Origin: Novosphingobium sp049354825
GTDB lineage: Bacteria; Pseudomonadota; Alphaproteobacteria; Sphingomonadales; Sphingomonadaceae
Assembly (NCBI RefSeq): GCF_049354825.1
Contig: NZ_CP186480.1
Coordinates: 496,001 to 560,000, forward strand
Reading direction: 5' to 3'
Length of the DNA: 64,000 bases
The notes under the pieces were generated by a model. It was not told where the DNA came from, ran no database searches, and saw only the letters and a program-made list of their open reading frames with translations. Position 1 is the first letter of the stretch, and the number at the start of each line of letters is the position of its first letter. This document shows, in pieces, positions 50,968 to 60,297 of this stretch. Both the position numbers and the translations under genes were made by a program.

Positions 50968-51470
50968 TGAAGCGCATCGGCGTCTACCCGGGCACCTTCG
51001 ATCCGATTACGCTGGGCCACATGGACATCATCGCGCGCGGCGCGCGGCTGGTGGACGAACTGGTCATCGGCGTGACCACCAACATCGCCAAGAACCCGAT
51101 GTTTTCCGACGACGAGCGCATCGCGATGGTGACGCGCGAGGTCGCCGCCCTCGGCGACGCGACGATCCGCGTCGTTGGCTTCAACTCGCTGCTGATGGAC
51201 TTTGCCGAAGCGCAGGGGGGCAGCGTGGTCATCCGCGGGATCCGCGGGGTGACCGATTTCGAGTACGAATACCAGCTCACCGGCATGAACCGTCAGCTTA
51301 ACGACCGCATCGATACCGTCTTCCTGATGGCCGACGTAGCGCTACAGCCGATCGCCTCGCGGCTGGTCAAGGAAATCGCGCTTTACGGCGGCGACATTGG
51401 CCGTTTCGTGAGCCCTGCGGTGAAGGCCGACGTGGTCGCGCGCATCGCCGGTCAGGGCGTCGCACGTTGA
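50967..51470 (+). CDS. coaD: Phosphopantetheine adenylyltransferase
   Basis: CoaD makes dephospho-CoA from 4'-phosphopantetheine and ATP. 167 aa with the nucleotidyltransferase motif YPGTFDPITLGHMDIIARGA and VIRGIRGVTDFEYEYQLTGMNR. Near the C-terminus ASRLVKEIALYGGDI replaces the SST-containing form of E. coli. The ATG overlaps the ispA stop by one base, suggesting co-translation. Confidence 0.96.
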   Translation: MKRIGVYPGTFDPITLGHMDIIARGARLVDELVIGVTTNIAKNPMFSDDERIAMVTREVAALGDATIRVVGFNSLLMDFAEAQGGSVVIRGIRGVTDFEYEYQLTGMNRQLNDRIDTVFLMADVALQPIASRLVKEIALYGGDIGRFVSPAVKADVVARIAGQGVAR

Positions 51471-51559
51471 GCCGCGCAGCCGATCCGTTCATTGCCACGA
51501 CAGACCCGGATCGCTAAGCCGCGCCCCAACACATCCGTTCCAGAATCGAGACCTTCCGC

Positions 51560-52243
51560 ATGATCCGTCGCAGCTTCGTTGCTTCCATGGCCGGCGCCAT
51601 CGCCGGTGCCGTCCTGTTCGGTGCCCCCGCGATCGCCAAGGACGTGGTTCCCGCCACGCCGGCGCCCGTGCCGCTGAGCGCCATCGTCGACGCGGATCCG
51701 AGCCATGATCCCCAGAACATCCTCGCGCTCGACTTGTCGAACGGCGGGCGGGTGCTGATCCGCCTGATGCCGGCCTGGGCGCCCAATCACGTCGAGCGGA
51801 TCAAGACGCTGACCGAGCAGGGCTTCTACAATAACGTCATCTTTCACCGCGTGATCGACGGCTTCATGGCGCAGACCGGCGATCCTACCGGCACGGGTGA
51901 GGGCGGTTCGAAGCTGCCAGACCTGAAGGCGGAGTTCAACTCGCTGCCGCACGTGCGCGGCACGGTGTCGATGGCGCGGACCGAAAGCCCCGACAGCGCC
52001 AACAGCCAGTTCTTCATCGTGTTCTACCCGCACTTTGCGCTGGACCACAAATACACCAACTTTGGCCGCGTCATCCAGGGCATGGAATATGCCGACGCGA
52101 TCGAGCGCGGTGAGCCGCCGGCCAACCCGACGCGCATCGTCCAGGCCTCGCTGCTGTCGGACGGCAAGCCGCGCCCGGTTATCGCCGCGCCGGTATCGCC
52201 TGCGGCGGTGACGCCGGCACCGGTCACTTCGCCGTCGAATTGA
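51560..52243 (+). CDS. ppiA: Periplasmic cyclophilin-type peptidyl-prolyl isomerase
   Basis: 227 aa with a signal peptide (MIRRSFVASMAGAIAGAVLFGAPAIA-KD), so it acts in the periplasm. The cyclophilin core contains FHRVIDGFMAQTGDPTGTGEGG and MARTESPDSANSQFFIV, with the catalytic Arg in FHRVI. A Pro/Ala/Val-rich tail (about residues 205-227) follows the domain. It is 90 bp after coaD and 29 bp before queA, so it could be in either transcript. Confidence 0.93.
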   Translation: MIRRSFVASMAGAIAGAVLFGAPAIAKDVVPATPAPVPLSAIVDADPSHDPQNILALDLSNGGRVLIRLMPAWAPNHVERIKTLTEQGFYNNVIFHRVIDGFMAQTGDPTGTGEGGSKLPDLKAEFNSLPHVRGTVSMARTESPDSANSQFFIVFYPHFALDHKYTNFGRVIQGMEYADAIERGEPPANPTRIVQASLLSDGKPRPVIAAPVSPAAVTPAPVTSPSN

Positions 52244-52272
52244 GCCGCGCTTCGCGCTAGGGCGCGGGCGCG

Positions 52273-53301
52273 ATGCGTGTCGACCTCTTCGATTTCGAGC
52301 TTCCGCCCGAGCGGATAGCCCTGCGCCCGGCACGGCCGCGCGATGCCGCGCGGCTTCTGGTGGTGCGCGGCGACGAGCCGTTCGCCGACCGTGTCGTTCG
52401 CGATCTGCCGGGAGAACTTCGCGCCGGCGACGTGCTGGTGTTCAACGATACCCGCGTCATACCCGCCCAACTCGAAGGCCGGCGCGGCGAAGCGAGCATC
52501 GGTGCGACCTTGCACAAGCGCATCGACTTGCGCCGCTGGCAGGCGTTCGTGCGCAACGCCAAGCGGCTTCGTGAAGGCGACGTCGTCGATTTCGGCGCCG
52601 GGGTCACTGCCACCGCCGAAACGCGGCTTGATGATGGCAGCTGGACGCTGGCCTTCGCGGGTGATGAACCGGTCGAAGTGCTGCTGGCGCGCGCCGGACG
52701 GATGCCGCTGCCGCCCTATATCGCCGGCAAGCGCCCCACCGATGCCGAGGACCGCCGCGATTACCAGACCATGTTCGCCGCCGAGGATGGCGCGGTCGCC
52801 GCGCCGACGGCGGCGCTGCACTTCACGCCCGCGCTGATGGCCGCGCTGGCCGGCGCGGGCATCGGGCACGAGACGCTGACCCTGCATGTCGGCGCGGGCA
52901 CGTTCCTGCCGGTCAAGGCCGATGACACCGACGATCATGCGATGCATGCCGAGTTCGGCCGCATCGATGCCGCCACGGCCGACCGGCTCAACGCGGCGCG
53001 CGCGGCCGGCGGCCGCGTCATCGCGGTGGGGACGACCAGCCTGCGCCTGCTTGAAAGCGCTTGCGGAGTGGACGGGGTGATCCATCCGTTCGCTGGCGAT
53101 ACGTCGATCTTCATCACGCCTGGCTATCGCTTTCGCGCCATCGACGGGCTGATCACCAATTTCCACTTGCCGAAATCGACGCTGTTCATGCTCGTCTCGG
53201 CGCTGATGGGTCGGGAACGGATGCAGGCGGCCTATGCGCACGCCATCGCGAACGAATACCGTTTCTATTCGTACGGCGATTCGTCTCTTTTGCTGCCGTA
53301 A
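52273..53301 (+). CDS. queA: S-adenosylmethionine:tRNA ribosyltransferase-isomerase QueA
   Basis: QueA adds the cyclopentenediol precursor to preQ1 in tRNA, a step in queuosine synthesis. 342 aa, starting MRVDLFDFELPPERIALRPA. It has the conserved GDVLVFNDTRVIPA, LHVGAGTFLPV and TNFHLPKSTLFMLVSALMG. tgt, the queuosine base-exchange enzyme, lies 2.7 kb downstream on the same strand after an ABC exporter and an outer-membrane protein. Confidence 0.96.
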   Translation: MRVDLFDFELPPERIALRPARPRDAARLLVVRGDEPFADRVVRDLPGELRAGDVLVFNDTRVIPAQLEGRRGEASIGATLHKRIDLRRWQAFVRNAKRLREGDVVDFGAGVTATAETRLDDGSWTLAFAGDEPVEVLLARAGRMPLPPYIAGKRPTDAEDRRDYQTMFAAEDGAVAAPTAALHFTPALMAALAGAGIGHETLTLHVGAGTFLPVKADDTDDHAMHAEFGRIDAATADRLNAARAAGGRVIAVGTTSLRLLESACGVDGVIHPFAGDTSIFITPGYRFRAIDGLITNFHLPKSTLFMLVSALMGRERMQAAYAHAIANEYRFYSYGDSSLLLP

Positions 53302-53339
53302 GGTTGCAATCGCGCACGCAATCGCCACCTTGCGCGGCG

Positions 53340-54284
53340 ATGAACGACGCTATCCAAGAGCCGATCCTGGCGGTCAGGGGTCTGACCAAGCGCTACAAGA
53401 ACGGACCGGTCGCGCTCGCCGGGGTCGATCTCGACATCCGCCGGGGCGAGATCTTCGCGCTGCTGGGGCCGAACGGCGCTGGCAAGACAACGCTGATCGG
53501 CGCGGTCTGCGGCCTGGTGCGGCCTAGCGAGGGCTCAATCACCGCTTTCGGACAGGACCTGGCCAAGGACTGGCGCGCCGCGCGGGCGAAGATCGGCCTG
53601 GTGCCGCAGGAAATGGCCACCGACATGTTCACCAGCGTCATCGACACGGTGTCGTTCTCGCGCGGCTTGTTCGGCCTGGCGCCCGATCCGGCCAAGCTGG
53701 AAGCCGTCCTCAGGTCGCTGTCGCTTTGGGACAAGCGCGCAAGCCAGATCCGCCACTTGTCCGGCGGGATGAAGCGCCGCGTGCTGATCGCCAAGGCGCT
53801 CGCGCACGAGCCCGAGCTGCTGTTCCTCGACGAGCCGACCGCTGGGGTCGACGTCGAACTGCGCCGCGACATGTGGCGCCAGATCGCCGCGCTGCGCGAT
53901 GCCGGGACCACCATCATCCTGACCACGCACTATATCGAGGAGGCCGAGGAGATGGCCGACCGGGTCGGGGTGATCGACAAGGGCCAGCTTTTGCTGGTCG
54001 AGGAAAAGCGCGCGCTGATGGCGCGCATGGGCAGCGTAACCGCGGACATCACGCTGGCCCGGCCGCTTGCCGCGCTGCCGCCGTCCCTGTCGGGCAAGCC
54101 GGTCGAATTGGCAGACGAAGGCCGCAAGCTGGTTTTCACCGGCGACGGCGGCACCGACGCTGCACGCGCCGGAATCGCGGCGCTTATCCGCACCCTGGTG
54201 GAGAGCGGAATCGCCTTCACCGCGATCGATCAGAAGCAATCGAGCCTCGAGGACATCTTCGTCGGCCTGGTGGAGAACGCGTGA
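53340..54284 (+). CDS. ABC transporter ATP-binding protein (ABC-2 type exporter)
   Basis: 314 aa. Walker A is GPNGAGKTTLIGAVCGL, Q-loop VPQEM, signature LSGGMKRRVLIAKAL, Walker B LLFLDEPTAGVDVELRR and H-loop TTHY. The C-terminal ~80 residues are a regulatory extension, as in drug and polysaccharide exporter ATPases (YadG style). Its stop overlaps the start of the permease by one base. Substrate unknown. Confidence 0.94.
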   Translation: MNDAIQEPILAVRGLTKRYKNGPVALAGVDLDIRRGEIFALLGPNGAGKTTLIGAVCGLVRPSEGSITAFGQDLAKDWRAARAKIGLVPQEMATDMFTSVIDTVSFSRGLFGLAPDPAKLEAVLRSLSLWDKRASQIRHLSGGMKRRVLIAKALAHEPELLFLDEPTAGVDVELRRDMWRQIAALRDAGTTIILTTHYIEEAEEMADRVGVIDKGQLLLVEEKRALMARMGSVTADITLARPLAALPPSLSGKPVELADEGRKLVFTGDGGTDAARAGIAALIRTLVESGIAFTAIDQKQSSLEDIFVGLVENA

Positions 54285-55066
54285 TGGGATCCACCGCGCT
54301 GTCATTCAATGCCAGGGGCGCCTTCGCGATATATTCCAACGAGCTGGTGCGTGCGTTCCGCACCTTCTTCCAGTCGATCTTCGCCCCGGTCCTGACCACG
54401 TCGCTATATTTCGTCGTTTTCGGCGCCGCCATCGGCGGCCGCATCGCAGAGATCGGCGGGGTCAGCTACGGCGCCTTCATTATCCCCGGCCTGCTGCTGC
54501 TGACGCTGCTGGGGGAGACGACCAGCAATGCCAGCTTCGGCATCTACATGCCGCGCTTCACCGGCACGATCTATGAACTGCTGTCCGCGCCGGTCGGGGT
54601 CGCCGAAACGCTGATCGGCTTTGTCGGCGCGGCGGTGACCAAGTCGCTTCTGCTGGCGGCGATCATCCTTGTGACGGCCAGCTTCTTTGTCGACTACCAC
54701 ATCGTGCATCCGTTCCTGGCGTTGATCTTCATCATGCTGGTCGCGTCCGCCTTTGCGCTGTTCGGCTTTATCATCGGGGTCTGGGCCGACGGATTCGAGA
54801 AGCTGGGGATCGTGCCGCTGCTGATCCTGCAGCCGCTGACGTTCCTGGGCGGGACGTTCTATTCGATCGACATGCTGGCGCAGCCGTGGCGAAGCGTCGC
54901 GCTGGCGAATCCGATCGTCTATCTCGTCAACGGCCTGCGTTGGTGCTTCACCGGGCACGCCGACGTCGGCTTTGGCATCAGCATTGCTATCACGCTGGCG
55001 TTCCTCGTGCTGTGCATCGGCGTCATCACCGCGATTTTCCGCACCGGGTGGCGCCTGCGAGCCTGA
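54284..55066 (+). CDS. ABC-2 type transporter permease
   Basis: 260 aa with about six transmembrane segments (for example APVLTTSLYFVVFGAAIGG, FIIPGLLLLTLLG). LLSAPVGVAETLIGF and PLTFLGGTFYSIDMLAQPWRSVALANPIVYLVNGLRW match ABC-2 permeases (YadH style). It is translationally coupled to the ATPase. Substrate unknown. Confidence 0.93.
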   Translation: MGSTALSFNARGAFAIYSNELVRAFRTFFQSIFAPVLTTSLYFVVFGAAIGGRIAEIGGVSYGAFIIPGLLLLTLLGETTSNASFGIYMPRFTGTIYELLSAPVGVAETLIGFVGAAVTKSLLLAAIILVTASFFVDYHIVHPFLALIFIMLVASAFALFGFIIGVWADGFEKLGIVPLLILQPLTFLGGTFYSIDMLAQPWRSVALANPIVYLVNGLRWCFTGHADVGFGISIAITLAFLVLCIGVITAIFRTGWRLRA

Positions 55067-55083
55067 GCCGCTATGCGCCGGGC

Positions 55084-56040
55084 ATGGTCCGCCACGCCGC
55101 ATCCTGGCTCGCCGCCAGCTTCGTCGCCAGCCTGGTCGCCTCGCCGGCTGAGGCCGTTTTGCCGGACGCGGCGCGCGCGATGATCGAGGCTGCTATCAAA
55201 ACCGGCGACAAGGCCAAAGTCGCCGCCGTTGCCGATGCCGCGCGAACCGCTTTTCCCGCCGACAGGACGGAGATCGATGATATCCAGGGCAGCTTCGTGG
55301 CCGATCAGGCGCGCCTGGCGCGGGCCAAGGAAGCCCTGCGCCTCGCCGCCGTGCGCGCCGCCGGCCCGCTCGACTTGTGGAAGGGAAAGGGTGAGGTTTC
55401 CGGCTTTCGCGCCACCGGCAACGGCGAATCGACCGGCGTGAGCGGATCGCTGACCGCCACGCGCACGGGCGCAGACTGGACTCATGCGCTGACGCTGCGC
55501 GCCGACCTGCAATCGGCTCGCGGGGCGATGACGCGCGATTACCTGATGGCGTCGTGGGAGCCCCGCTACCAGGTTGACCAGGACGTGTTCGCCTATGGCC
55601 TGGCCCAGGTCGAGCGCAACCGCGTGCAGGGTATCGCCATGCGCTACGCGGTGTCGGGCGGGCTGGGGATCAAGGTTCTCGACAAGCCCAACGTCGACCT
55701 TGCGGTGAAGGCCGGGCCGGCGCTGCGCGGCACGCGTTATCTGATCGGAGAGCGCGAGGACCGGATTGCGGGCCTGCTCGGCCTCGATTTCGACTGGCGG
55801 CTGACCGACACGCTCAAGCTCACGCAGAAGGCCAATGCCGTCGCCGAAACGGGCGCCAGCGCGGTGGCATTGCTCGATGGCCACGGCGCGACCCTTAACC
55901 TGGTCACCGGGCTTGAGGCCAAGGTGACCGAGCGGCTGAGCACGCGCGTGTCTTACGCCGTCGATTACGACAGCCAGCCCGCGATCGGCAAGGTTACTAC
56001 CGACACGATGACGCGCTTCGGCATCGTCTACGGATTTTGA
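55084..56040 (+). CDS. DUF481 family outer-membrane protein
   Basis: 318 aa. A signal peptide (VASPAEA-VLPD) is followed by a helical periplasmic part (DAARAMIEAAIKTGDKAKVAAVADAARTAF) and then beta-barrel-like sequence. GEVSGFRATGNGESTGVSGSLTATRTG and the C-terminal RFGIVYGF with a terminal Phe are typical of DUF481 salt-stress-type outer-membrane proteins. It lies 17 bp after the permease and 7 bp before tgt, in the same transcript. Function unknown. Confidence 0.82.
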   Translation: MVRHAASWLAASFVASLVASPAEAVLPDAARAMIEAAIKTGDKAKVAAVADAARTAFPADRTEIDDIQGSFVADQARLARAKEALRLAAVRAAGPLDLWKGKGEVSGFRATGNGESTGVSGSLTATRTGADWTHALTLRADLQSARGAMTRDYLMASWEPRYQVDQDVFAYGLAQVERNRVQGIAMRYAVSGGLGIKVLDKPNVDLAVKAGPALRGTRYLIGEREDRIAGLLGLDFDWRLTDTLKLTQKANAVAETGASAVALLDGHGATLNLVTGLEAKVTERLSTRVSYAVDYDSQPAIGKVTTDTMTRFGIVYGF

Positions 56041-56047
56041 GCGACCA

Positions 56048-57175
56048 GTGACTCCGCGCTTCAGTTTCACCGTCACGGCGACCGACGGCGCCGCCCGCAC
56101 CGGCGCCATCGCCATGCGCCGCGGCACGATCCGCACGCCCGCGTTCATGCCGGTCGGCACTGCCGCGACTGTCAAGGCGATGAAGCCGCAGACCGTGCTC
56201 GCCACAGGCGCTGATATCCTGCTTGGCAATACCTATCACCTGATGCTGCGCCCGGGCGCGGAGCGGGTCGCGCGGCTGGGCGGGCTGCACCGCTTCATGA
56301 ACTGGGACCGCCCGATCCTGACCGACAGCGGCGGCTATCAGGTGATGAGCCTGTCGGACCTGCGCAAGATAACCGAGGAAGGCGTCTCCTTCGCCAGCCA
56401 TATCGACGGGTCGCGCCACATGCTGACGCCCGAACGCTCGATGGAAATCCAGCGCCTGCTCGGCAGCGACATCGTCATGGCGTTCGACGAATGCCCGCGG
56501 GCCGATCGCGCGCGCGACGACATTGCCCGATCGATGGAAATGTCGATGCGGTGGGCGCGGCGCAGCCGCGACGCCTTCGATGCCGGCGGCGAGCACGCGG
56601 CAAGCGCCGCGCTGTTCGGCATCCAGCAGGGCGCGCTCGACGAAGGGCTGCGCCGGGAAAGTGCCGACGCACTGGCCGCGATCGGGTTCGACGGCTACGC
56701 CATCGGCGGCCTGGCGGTGGGCGAAGGGCAGGAGGCGATGTTCGCCACGCTTGATTTCGCGCCGGCGATGCTGCCGCAAGACCGGCCGCGCTACCTGATG
56801 GGGGTTGGAAAGCCCGACGACCTGGTCGGCGCGGTCGAGCGCGGGGTCGACATGTTCGATTGCGTGCTGCCGAGCAGGTCGGGCCGCAACGGGCAGGGCT
56901 TCACCTGGGACGGCCCGATCAACTTGCGCAACGCCCGCCATGCCGAGGATGCGGCGCCGATCGATCCGCGCTGCGCGTGCGACGCCTGCAGTCACTACAG
57001 CCGCGCCTACTTGCATCACCTCCACAAGTCGGGCGAGATATTGGGCGCGATGCTGCTGACCGAGCACAACCTGACGTTCTATCAGCAGCTGATGGGCGCC
57101 ATGCGCGACGCGATTGCGGCGGGGTCGTTCGCGTCCTTCGCCGCCGGTTTTCGTCGCGATTATCTGAAAGCCTAG
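56048..57175 (+). CDS. tgt: Queuine tRNA-ribosyltransferase
   Basis: Tgt exchanges guanine-34 for preQ1 in tRNAs with GUN anticodons. 375 aa from GTG. The catalytic region includes LTDSGGYQVMSLSDLRK and FDECPRADRARDDIARS, and the zinc-binding CxCxxC motif is in RCACDACSHYSRAYLHHLHK. The start VTPRFSFTVTATDGAARTG is usual. Its stop overlaps by 4 nt with the stop of the convergent 62-aa gene. Confidence 0.95.
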   Translation: MTPRFSFTVTATDGAARTGAIAMRRGTIRTPAFMPVGTAATVKAMKPQTVLATGADILLGNTYHLMLRPGAERVARLGGLHRFMNWDRPILTDSGGYQVMSLSDLRKITEEGVSFASHIDGSRHMLTPERSMEIQRLLGSDIVMAFDECPRADRARDDIARSMEMSMRWARRSRDAFDAGGEHAASAALFGIQQGALDEGLRRESADALAAIGFDGYAIGGLAVGEGQEAMFATLDFAPAMLPQDRPRYLMGVGKPDDLVGAVERGVDMFDCVLPSRSGRNGQGFTWDGPINLRNARHAEDAAPIDPRCACDACSHYSRAYLHHLHKSGEILGAMLLTEHNLTFYQQLMGAMRDAIAAGSFASFAAGFRRDYLKA

Positions 57176-57360
57176 GCCGCAATCGAGCCTTCGGCCTCAC
57201 GCATTTCGGTTTCGAGCCGGGTGTCGCGATAGGCAACGAACTGGCCGGTGCGTTCGTCGAAGAATCCGGCACCGATGGCGACTGCAAAACGCTGCGCAAG
57301 ACGCAGCGACGGATACCATTTTCCAAACCGGTGCGGGGTAACGAAACGGAAGCGTGTCAT
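57172..57360 (-). CDS. Small uncharacterised protein (62 aa)
   Basis: 62 aa, starting MTRFRFVTPHRFGKWYPSLRLAQRFAVAIGAGFFDERTG. It has a basic N-terminal half and an acidic C-terminal tail (TRLETEMREAEGSIAA). No signal peptide or membrane segment is seen and I do not know its family. It is convergent with tgt and overlaps its stop by 4 nt. It lies in sequence with normal codon use, so I believe it is coding, but a database search is needed. Confidence 0.6.
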   Translation of the reverse strand: MTRFRFVTPHRFGKWYPSLRLAQRFAVAIGAGFFDERTGQFVAYRDTRLETEMREAEGSIAA

Positions 57361-57497
57361 GTGTCCCGGTAACGTCGCCCGCTTGCCGCCGGTTCCGGTC
57401 CAAGATGCTGTTTTTCAACGCTTCATCGCATTTGGAATTTGCCTGCGGGTAACTTGGTGCATCATATCCGCGGGCCGATTCAATCCGGGGGGAATTC

Positions 57498-59480
57498 ATG
57501 ACTTCGCATCGTATGCTGGCGGCCTTGCTCGCCGGGACCGCCGCCGTGTCCGCGCAGGCGCAGGAGGCTCCGACGACGGACCTGGCAGCCCGGTTCGGCG
57601 CGCTGGAATCGGTCCAGCAGATGAGCCTTTCGCCCGGCGGCGGCCAGGTCGCTTACCTGACCCCGGCGCAGCCGGCCGGCGTTGACCTGGTGGTGGCGGA
57701 CCTGGCGACGGGCGCAACCAAGATCGTCCTGCAGGCGCGCAATCCGCGTGACCGGCTGCGGTGGTGCCACTGGGCAAGCGACGTGCGGCTGCTTTGCCTG
57801 GTGATGTCCTCGTTCGACAATCGCGGCGTGCTGACCGGGGCCAGCCGGTACGTGACGCTCAACAGCGATGGCAGCGACCAGTCCTATCTCAAGCTTGGCA
57901 CCAACGGCGCTTCGCAAGGGGCGATCCAGTTCGTCGGCGACGTGCTCGACTGGGACCTGCCCGCTGCGCCGGGACACGTGCTCATGACGCGCGAATTCCT
58001 GCCGCAAGGCTCGATCGGCACCAACATCGTCAACGATCGCCAGGGCCTGGGGGTCGAGGATTTCGACCTCACCACGCAAAAGCGCACCGTGGTCGAGCCG
58101 CCGCGCCGCACCGCGGTTTCCTACATCAGCGACGGGCGCGGCAATGTCCGCATCATGGGTACTCAGGCGACCAACGACGACGGCTACGTCAAGTCGGGCA
58201 CCAACTGGCTTTATCGGCGCAAGGATTCCAAAACCTGGGAGCAGCTTTCAAAGGCCGCCGGCGCCACCGACTTTACGCCGATCGCGGTCGACCCGGACCG
58301 CGACGTCGCTTACGGTTTCGCCAGCAAGGGCGATTTTGACGCCCTTTACAGCGTCGCGCTCGACGGTTCGGGCAAGCGGACCGAGCTGCTCTCGCGCGCC
58401 GACGTCGATGTCGATGACGTTGTGCGCATTGGCCGCAACTTCCGCGTCGTCGGGGCGAGCTACGCGACCGAGCGCCGCAATGTCGAATTCTTCGATCCGC
58501 AGCTCAAGGCGCTGGGCGCTGCGCTCGGCAAGGCTCTACCGGGCCAGCCGACGATTTCATTCATCGATTCGAGCCAGGACGAGAGCAAGCTGCTGATGTT
58601 CGCCGCCAGCGACACCGTACCGGGCACGTTCTATGTCTATGACAAGGCGACGCGCCACCTGGCAGAGGTGCTGCCGGTGCGCGACCGCCTGGACGGGGTT
58701 CCGCTGGCGCCGATGAAGGCGATTACCTTTCCCGCCGGCGACGGCACCCAGATCCCAGCCTACCTGACGCTGCCGCCGGGCAGCACCGGCAAGAACCTGC
58801 CCGCGATTGTCATGCCGCACGGCGGACCCGGCGCGCGCGACGAGTGGGGGTTCGACTGGCTGGCGCAGTTCTATGCCGCACGCGGTTACGCCGTGCTGCA
58901 GCCGAACTACCGCGGTTCGGCGGGTTATGGATCGGGTTGGTATCAGCGCAACGGCTTCCAGTCGTGGCGTACTGCCATCGGCGACGTCAACGACGCCGGG
59001 CGCTGGCTGCTCAAGCAGGGGATCGCCCCGGCCGACAAGCTTGCCATCGTCGGCTGGTCGTACGGCGGATACGCGGCGTTGCAGAGCGCGGTGCTGGACC
59101 CGAACCTGTTCAAGGCCATCGTCGCGGTCGCGCCGGTCACCGACCTTGAGCGCTTTCGCAAGGAATCGGAGCCGTTCACCAACTTCCTGTTCGTGGACAA
59201 CTACATCGGCCGCGGGCCCCACGTGAAGGAAGGATCGCCGGCCCAGAATGTCGATGCGATCAAGGCGCCGGTACTGATGTTCCACGGGACGATGGACCAG
59301 AACGTGGGCGTGGGCGAATCGCGGCTGATGGCGGACAAGCTCAAGGGCGCGGGCAAGACCGTGACATATGTCGAGTTCGATGGTCTTGATCACCAGTTGC
59401 CCGATGCGGCCGCGCGCAGCCGCGTGCTGCGCGAAAGCGACGCTTTCCTGCGCCAGGCGATGAAGCTGCCGGCCAACTGA
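57498..59480 (+). CDS. Secreted S9 family prolyl-oligopeptidase-like peptidase
   Basis: 660 aa with a signal peptide (AAVSAQAQ-EAPT). A beta-propeller-like N-terminal domain (about 25-400; LSPGGGQVAYLTP) is followed by an alpha/beta hydrolase domain. The triad is S521 (GWSYGGYAAL), D600 (HGTMDQNVGVGES) and H632 (DGLDHQLPDA). Such S9 peptidases (acylaminoacyl or dipeptidyl peptidase type) are abundant in sphingomonads. A Shine-Dalgarno (GGGGGG) lies just before the ATG. It ends at a shared terminator with rpsD. Confidence 0.9.
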   Translation: MTSHRMLAALLAGTAAVSAQAQEAPTTDLAARFGALESVQQMSLSPGGGQVAYLTPAQPAGVDLVVADLATGATKIVLQARNPRDRLRWCHWASDVRLLCLVMSSFDNRGVLTGASRYVTLNSDGSDQSYLKLGTNGASQGAIQFVGDVLDWDLPAAPGHVLMTREFLPQGSIGTNIVNDRQGLGVEDFDLTTQKRTVVEPPRRTAVSYISDGRGNVRIMGTQATNDDGYVKSGTNWLYRRKDSKTWEQLSKAAGATDFTPIAVDPDRDVAYGFASKGDFDALYSVALDGSGKRTELLSRADVDVDDVVRIGRNFRVVGASYATERRNVEFFDPQLKALGAALGKALPGQPTISFIDSSQDESKLLMFAASDTVPGTFYVYDKATRHLAEVLPVRDRLDGVPLAPMKAITFPAGDGTQIPAYLTLPPGSTGKNLPAIVMPHGGPGARDEWGFDWLAQFYAARGYAVLQPNYRGSAGYGSGWYQRNGFQSWRTAIGDVNDAGRWLLKQGIAPADKLAIVGWSYGGYAALQSAVLDPNLFKAIVAVAPVTDLERFRKESEPFTNFLFVDNYIGRGPHVKEGSPAQNVDAIKAPVLMFHGTMDQNVGVGESRLMADKLKGAGKTVTYVEFDGLDHQLPDAAARSRVLRESDAFLRQAMKLPAN

Positions 59481-59493
59481 GCCGAATCAAAAA

Positions 59494-59517
59494 GGGCGGC
59501 CCCGCGGGGCCGCCCTT
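59494..59517. terminator. Bidirectional terminator between the S9 peptidase and rpsD
   Basis: A perfect 11-bp stem (59494-59504 with 59507-59517, 2-nt loop) lies between the two convergent stops, 14 bp after the peptidase stop. Short A- and T-rich flanks (AAAA before, TTCT after) suit termination of both genes. Confidence 0.82.
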
Positions 59518-59539
59518 CTGATGTCTCGGTTCGAACCGG

Positions 59540-60154
59540 TCAGCGCGAGTAGAACTCGACGACGAGGTTCGGCTCCATCTTCACCGGGTACGGCACCTCG
59601 TCCAGCGTCGGCACGCGGACGAACGTGACCTTCTCCGCGCCGTCGGGCGCGACGTAGTCGGGAATTTCACGCTCGGCCAGGCTCTGCGCTTCAGCGATCA
59701 GGGCCATTTCCTTGGCCTTGGCACCCAGGCTGATGACGTCGCCGGGGCGGACGCGGCGGCTGGCGATGTTGCACTTCACGCCGTTGACGCGGATGTGGCC
59801 GTGCGAAACGATCTGGCGGGCCGAGAAGATCGTCGGCGCGAACTTGGCGCGATAGACGACCATGTCCAGGCGCTGCTCGAGCAGGCCGATCAGGTTCTGG
59901 CCAGTATCGCCCTTGAGGCGCGAGGCTTCCTGGTAAGTGCTCTTGAACTGCTTTTCGGTCACGTCGCCGTAGTAGCCCTTGAGCTTCTGCTTGGCGCGCA
60001 GCTGGATGCCGAAGTCCGACACCTTGCTCTTGCGGCGCTGGCCGTGCTGACCCGGGCCGTAGCTGCGGCGATTGACCGAGCTCTTGGGGCGGCCCCAGAT
60101 GTTCTCGCCAAGGCGGCGATCGATTTTGTACTTGGAAGCCTTGCGCTTAGACAT
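59540..60154 (-). CDS. rpsD: 30S ribosomal protein S4
   Basis: S4 nucleates 16S rRNA 5'-domain folding. 204 aa from the ATG at 60154 (MSKRKASKYKIDRRLGENIWGRP). The N-terminal extension is followed by GPGQHGQRRKSKVSDFGIQL and the S4 RNA-binding domain (VSHGHIRVNGVKCNIASRRVRPGD). The gene stands alone, away from the alpha operon (rpsM-rpsK-rpoA-rplQ), as is usual in alphaproteobacteria. A GC hairpin lies in its 5'-UTR. Confidence 0.97.
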   Translation of the reverse strand: MSKRKASKYKIDRRLGENIWGRPKSSVNRRSYGPGQHGQRRKSKVSDFGIQLRAKQKLKGYYGDVTEKQFKSTYQEASRLKGDTGQNLIGLLEQRLDMVVYRAKFAPTIFSARQIVSHGHIRVNGVKCNIASRRVRPGDVISLGAKAKEMALIAEAQSLAEREIPDYVAPDGAEKVTFVRVPTLDEVPYPVKMEPNLVVEFYSR

Positions 60155-60180
60155 GGCGCGTTTGTCCTTCAATTCGCTGG

Positions 60181-60210
60181 CCGGACCCTGTGTCCAGCCT
60201 CTAGGTCCGG
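60181..60210 (-). promoter_or_regulatory. Hairpin in the rpsD leader
   Basis: A 7-bp stem, CCGGACC (60181-60187) with GGTCCGG (60204-60210), encloses a 16-nt loop. It lies 26 nt before the rpsD ATG and just upstream of the AAGGAC ribosome site. It could be a protein-binding or stability element. No match to a known S4 leader could be shown. Confidence 0.35.
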
Positions 60211-60297
60211 AACCGCACCGCCCAGCCTGTTGCCGGACGCGACCGAGGCTTCACCGGAGTGCCTGGTCAATTGCGAAGGCGCGCGCCTAGCCGCCCC

